A stretch of DNA of 6,743 nt from Spirochaetota bacterium (lineage in GTDB: Bacteria > Spirochaetota > UBA4802 > UB4802): contig JAKPOE010000345.1 of the NCBI GenBank assembly GCA_029548025.1, positions 1 to 6,743 on the forward strand, in the 5' to 3' direction. The notes under the pieces are model-generated. The model had not been told where the DNA came from and made no database searches. It worked only from the letters and a program-made list of their open reading frames with translations. The position numbers and the translations under genes are program-made. This document shows positions 6,237 to 6,743 of the stretch, piece by piece. How positions within the stretch are numbered: the first letter of the stretch is position 1; the number at the start of each line of letters is the position of its first letter.

Positions 6237-6743
6237 ATGCTTCTTGGTATGCCCACAATATGTAAGATGCGATTGTATGTAATAATTGCTCTTTTAGTTA
6301 TGATTGGATGTGTCCCATCCCCTGAGTATCTTGCTAAAACAGGAAAACGGGTTGGACTGGATAATGATTATATAAGAGTGCTTTTATTGAAAGATCAGGT
6401 AAAAGTTATAATAGAAACTACTTCCAAAACAAAAGTTGTGCAATTGAGTAATGGTACTATTCTTTATAATGGTAATCCAAAACATTTGGAATATTTTATC
6501 CATAAATTACCAGAAACTTTGCAATTTGAAACATGGAATAACGAGATTATTGTTAACGGAATTAAAGTACGAGGAATGATTCAACTAATTCCTGTTGTTG
6601 GAAAAATACAGGTGGTGAATGTTTTAAAAATGAATGAATATCTTTATGGTGTGTTGCCATCTGAAATCATGCCTGGTTGGCCAATAGAAACTTTAAAAGC
6701 ACAGGCAGTTGCTGCACGAACATATGCATATTACCATATCATG
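6237..6743 (+). CDS. SpoIID/LytB-domain protein, probable lipoprotein (3' end cut by window)
   Basis: The frame stays open for 169 codons to the window edge, so the C-terminal part is missing. The hydrophobic N-terminus ending in LVMIGC (C25) reads as a relaxed lipoprotein signal, suggesting anchoring in a membrane facing the periplasm. A poorly conserved region follows. From about 130 comes the SpoIID signature: NEYLYGVLPSEIMPGW (133-148), then ETLKAQAVAARTYAYY (151-166). E143 aligns with the glutamate of the conserved Ser/Ala-Glu-Met-Pro motif, which is catalytic in SpoIID lytic transglycosylase. The domain cleaves or remodels peptidoglycan glycan strands stripped of peptide, or enhances amidases (LytB). 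ATG 6237 has AAAGGA 8 nt upstream inside the recombinase gene. Starts at 6249 or M11 (6267) are possible, and the last would give a compact 14-residue signal, but both have weaker ribosome sites. The gene directly follows the recombinase gene in a likely operon. Confidence 0.9.
   Translation, partial: MLLGMPTICKMRLYVIIALLVMIGCVPSPEYLAKTGKRVGLDNDYIRVLLLKDQVKVIIETTSKTKVVQLSNGTILYNGNPKHLEYFIHKLPETLQFETWNNEIIVNGIKVRGMIQLIPVVGKIQVVNVLKMNEYLYGVLPSEIMPGWPIETLKAQAVAARTYAYYHIM

Overview
The window is AT-rich DNA (by eye roughly one third G+C) from a diderm, Gram-negative-type bacterium. It encodes a TolC-family outer-membrane channel, a periplasmic adaptor and a probable lipoprotein. The stand-alone CxxC domain protein belongs to a family common in anaerobes, and a SpoIID/LytB protein in a diderm without other sporulation genes occurs in spirochaetes and several other deep diderm lineages. 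I suspect an anaerobic diderm, possibly spirochaete-like, but this sequence alone does not fix the phylum.

Layout. Positions 1-138 hold the 3' part of a tRNA-Thr(UGU) and a complete class II tRNA-Tyr(GUA), both on the + strand and neither encoding CCA. A small CxxC-motif protein (DUF1858 / hybrid-cluster-protein-associated type) lies on the - strand at 263-472, convergent with the tRNAs. The 281-nt gap at 473-753 separates it from a divergent + strand operon. This gap contains a perfect 11-bp inverted repeat whose two arms each carry an extended -10 promoter element, and further right a plausible -35/-10 promoter for the operon. From 754 to 5168 four tightly packed genes encode a complete MacAB-TolC-type tripartite ABC efflux system in the order outer-membrane channel, adaptor, ATPase, permease. 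The ATPase and permease are separate proteins, not the fused form of E. coli MacB. After a 172-nt gap come a XerC/XerD-type tyrosine recombinase (5341-6231, TTG start) and, 5 nt later, the start of a SpoIID/LytB-domain protein that runs off the window end.

How the parts work together. The four efflux genes should form one inner-membrane-to-outer-membrane machine. The permease and ATPase work the pump, the adaptor bridges the periplasm, and the TolC-like protein forms the exit duct. The substrate cannot be read from the sequence and no dedicated regulator gene is present. The recombinase and the SpoIID-like protein appear to be a second transcription unit, with likely roles in chromosome-dimer resolution and peptidoglycan remodelling. 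I found no CRISPR array, insertion sequence or clear phage element. The window looks like ordinary chromosomal DNA, and its most unusual non-coding structure is the inverted repeat at 497-526.
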